Source: Gnetum montanum | Lineage: Eukaryota; Streptophyta; Gnetopsida; Gnetales; Gnetaceae | NCBI GenBank assembly: GCA_015680685.1 | Contig: MNCI01004849.1 | Coordinates: 729,505-782,824, forward strand | Reading direction: 5' to 3' | DNA length: 53,320 nucleotides | Shown here: positions 51,952-53,320 of the stretch, piece by piece | Layout of the letters: each line of letters opens with the position of its first letter | Numbering within the stretch: the first letter of the stretch is position 1 | Position numbers and translations under genes: made by a program | The notes under the pieces: generated by a model | What the model was told of the DNA's origin: nothing | The model's input: only the letters and a program-made list of their open reading frames with translations | The model's database searches: none

Positions 51952-52782
51952 TGATGAGTGGCGAGGTACTCCTACACTCAACCATATGAATACGAGCGTG
52001 TACACGCGATCCAGTCGAACTCCGCAGACTAAATGCCTTAACGCCAGAAGAAACACTTGGGGTTAATCGTTCGTTGTCTTCCCAGGCTTGCTTGTATATG
52101 TCACGGTGTATGGTTAAGCAAGTCTGAGGTATGTGATTTTTTTGGTATTTTTCAGTTTATCTCCTAAGCTATGAGGGAAAGGGTTGAGAAACTAACTAAT
52201 GTCCTAAGTCTAAATTAACTAGCGTTAGGATCCGTTCCCACTTACCGGACACACCCTAAACTATGCAACTGTGGCTACCAAACGCTAATCGTTACTGGGA
52301 TCACCACACGTAACGCAAGTGCTCGAAGTGGTCGTATTGAGGCACCTATTTAGCCTAAGTGTGATAAGCAGCCGATTCCTTGATTATCCGTACACATCCG
52401 TGGATGCTCGTAATCAAGTCGTACTCGTGCGCACTAGGAAAGCAATAAATAACAATAAAATAAAACCATGTACTGCAAGGTTTATCCAATCAAGTTTGTC
52501 TCTATTGTTGTACACAATTTGTGTTCAGGTTACAAAGTTTCTCGAATAAAGAGTCGTTCACTCTAGGACTCCTACTGCGGGCACATGGGAAATTAATCTA
52601 ACTATGGAGTGTTCAAACTGCCAGAGCTTCAATACTTCTAGCCAGGATTGGGAAATGAAGGAAGTGCCGCCTCTTATTTATAGAAGTGACGGCGGACCGC
52701 GATATCGCGTACGCGATATTGCAGGGAAAGATGCGATATCGTGTATGTGATATTGTGGCGCTATGCATGTCACGTCTCATCA
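51952..52782 (-). repeat. 3' LTR of Element 6 (831 bp)
   Basis: TG...CA with 7-bp inverted ends. TATA box CTATAAATAAGAG on the minus strand at 52672-52684. Upstream of it on the minus strand lie palindromic GCGATATCGCGT / ACGCGATATTGC sequences at 52699-52756. Short ORFs in it are not genes. Confidence 0.85.
52699..52756. repeat. GCGATATC palindrome pair in Element 6 LTR
   Basis: GCGATATCGCGT followed by ACGCGATATTGC is a near-perfect 24-bp palindrome (52699-52722). A decayed second copy (GCGATATCGTGT / ATGTGATATTGT) follows ten bases later. Located just upstream of the TATA box. Confidence 0.9.
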
Positions 52783-52793
52783 TACCCCCATGA
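52783..52793 (-). promoter_or_regulatory. Polypurine tract of Element 6
   Basis: On the minus strand CATGGGGGTA immediately before TGATGAGACG, the LTR start. Confidence 0.7.
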
Positions 52794-53320
52794 CTAAATG
52801 AAAACTCGTCCTTGAGTTCCTTGCAATGATATTAGGTAGGTATGGGATTATTGAGGGGAATGGAACTAATGGGATGACATGTGAATGGGTCTTTATTACA
52901 AGACTTGACAAAAATTGGTGTTCATGACAACAAGGGTGAACACCTTATTAAAATGACATCAGGCCACATTTGGCAGCTGAGAGAAAAGAGGAGAGAGAAT
53001 AGAAGAGAAGAAGGGAGAAGAGCCTTGTTGCTGCCAACGCCTAGATTGCGTCTTCCATTGTCCATCCGTAAGCACATTATCCGTTCTACTCCTTGCATAG
53101 TTGCTTCAGCGCTGCCCATTCCAAGTGTTTGCTCCAGATCCATTCCGTTGTTGTATGATTGCCATCTGCACACACAACACAATAATATATTAGCAAGGGT
53201 AATTGAATCGTTAAGTAAAGAATACCTTGCTTCGGTTTAGGTTCATTGGCTAGGTTGTGGTATGGCTGATATGGATCTGGGAAAATGTAGATGATGACTA
53301 CCGAAGGTGTAGGGGTTAAG
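52794..53320 (-). other. Internal 3' region of Element 6
   Basis: It contains the GAACTCAAGGACGAGTTTTC stretch (52801-52826 region) and a purine-rich run on the + strand at 52978-53022. No domain of integrase is recognisable within the window; the two overlapping ORFs near 52881-53240 on opposite strands show no family feature. Confidence 0.55.

Larger units (their letters stand above)
51952..53320 (-). mobile_element. Element 6: 3' end of another Ty3/gypsy retrotransposon
   Basis: The minus strand carries an LTR with perfect 7-bp inverted ends (TGATGAG at 51952-51958, CTCATCA at 52776-52782), a polypurine tract just inside and a TATA box in the matching orientation. Just upstream of the tract the minus strand reads GAACTCAAGGACGAGTTTTC, a stretch I know from the 3' end of many plant chromovirus-type pol genes. 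The rest of the element extends right of the window. It is unrelated in LTR sequence to Elements 1-5. Confidence 0.82.

Noticed and set aside
52881-53240. 119-codon plus-strand ORF and 86-codon minus-strand ORF near the right end
   Set aside because: They overlap on opposite strands, have no family features and lie in the 3' region of Element 6.
1-53320. Search for host genes, tRNA, rRNA and DNA transposon ends
   Set aside because: No tRNA-like cloverleaf, rRNA-like sequence, transposase motif or conserved host protein was seen; everything placed belongs to LTR retrotransposons.

Overview
This window is plant nuclear DNA made almost entirely of decayed LTR retrotransposons. No cellular host gene, rRNA, tRNA or CRISPR array was recognised. 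The evidence for a plant is the set of Ty3/gypsy polyproteins of the Tat type: RT with Y-I/V-DD, a first RNase H followed by a second archaeal-like RNase H with FDGA...NNVAEYEGL...GDS, then integrase. Long non-coding spacers, TATA boxes of the form TATAAATA and GT-AG introns agree with this. The species cannot be named from the sequence; a land plant with a large genome is likely.

The layout is a nest of insertions. Element 5 (+ strand, 43599-51951; its 5' part lies left of the window) was split inside its protease by Element 2 (+, ends visible at 3179 and 43598). Element 2 received two further insertions. Element 1 (+, 1-3178, only its 3' end visible) sits inside Element 2's 5' LTR just after the TATA box. 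Element 3 (- strand, 12436-35362, complete, 22.9 kb) sits in Element 2's protease-RT spacer. Element 3 has two LTRs of exactly 1404 bp and a near-perfect 5-bp target duplication (TGGCC/GGGCC). Element 5's integrase was finally cut by Element 6 (- strand, a different Ty3/gypsy type with an 831-bp LTR at 51952-52782).

The Tat-like elements share one plan: LTR, six-base spacer, primer binding site TGG(C/T)GCTAGAAGGAGGGCC, gag, protease, a very long spacer, RT-RNaseH-aRNaseH-integrase, 3' untranslated region with tandem repeats, polypurine tract, LTR. In Elements 2, 3 and 5 the protease-RT spacer holds a multi-exon gene on the opposite strand. It has its own TATA box in two cases, a first exon beginning MAPK in two elements, a conserved large exon (K-D-H-K-H-x-Y-K, WTPxxKGK, EDEIxxRL) and a short acidic last exon. 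Its function is unknown. Splice-site phases suggest that the whole spacer is removed from the sense transcript as an intron, as known for Ogre elements, so the antisense gene would lie inside a sense intron. In Element 3 most of this antisense gene has been amplified into four direct copies of about 2.45 kb.

Two short-word patterns run through the window. A sense-oriented motif of about 25 bp (GGCCCGxxAxGGCCTAAAACTA and variants) forms arrays after protease, before RT and after integrase. A second word built on AGCGT/ACGCT has an element-specific flank (CTCACGCT in Element 2, ATTACGCT/TTTACGCT in 3, GCTACGCT in 5, GTATACGCC/TTTACGCT in 1). It occurs both in LTRs and in the antisense-gene region. 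All coding regions are broken by stops, mostly of the C-to-T/G-to-A type expected from methylated plant repeats.
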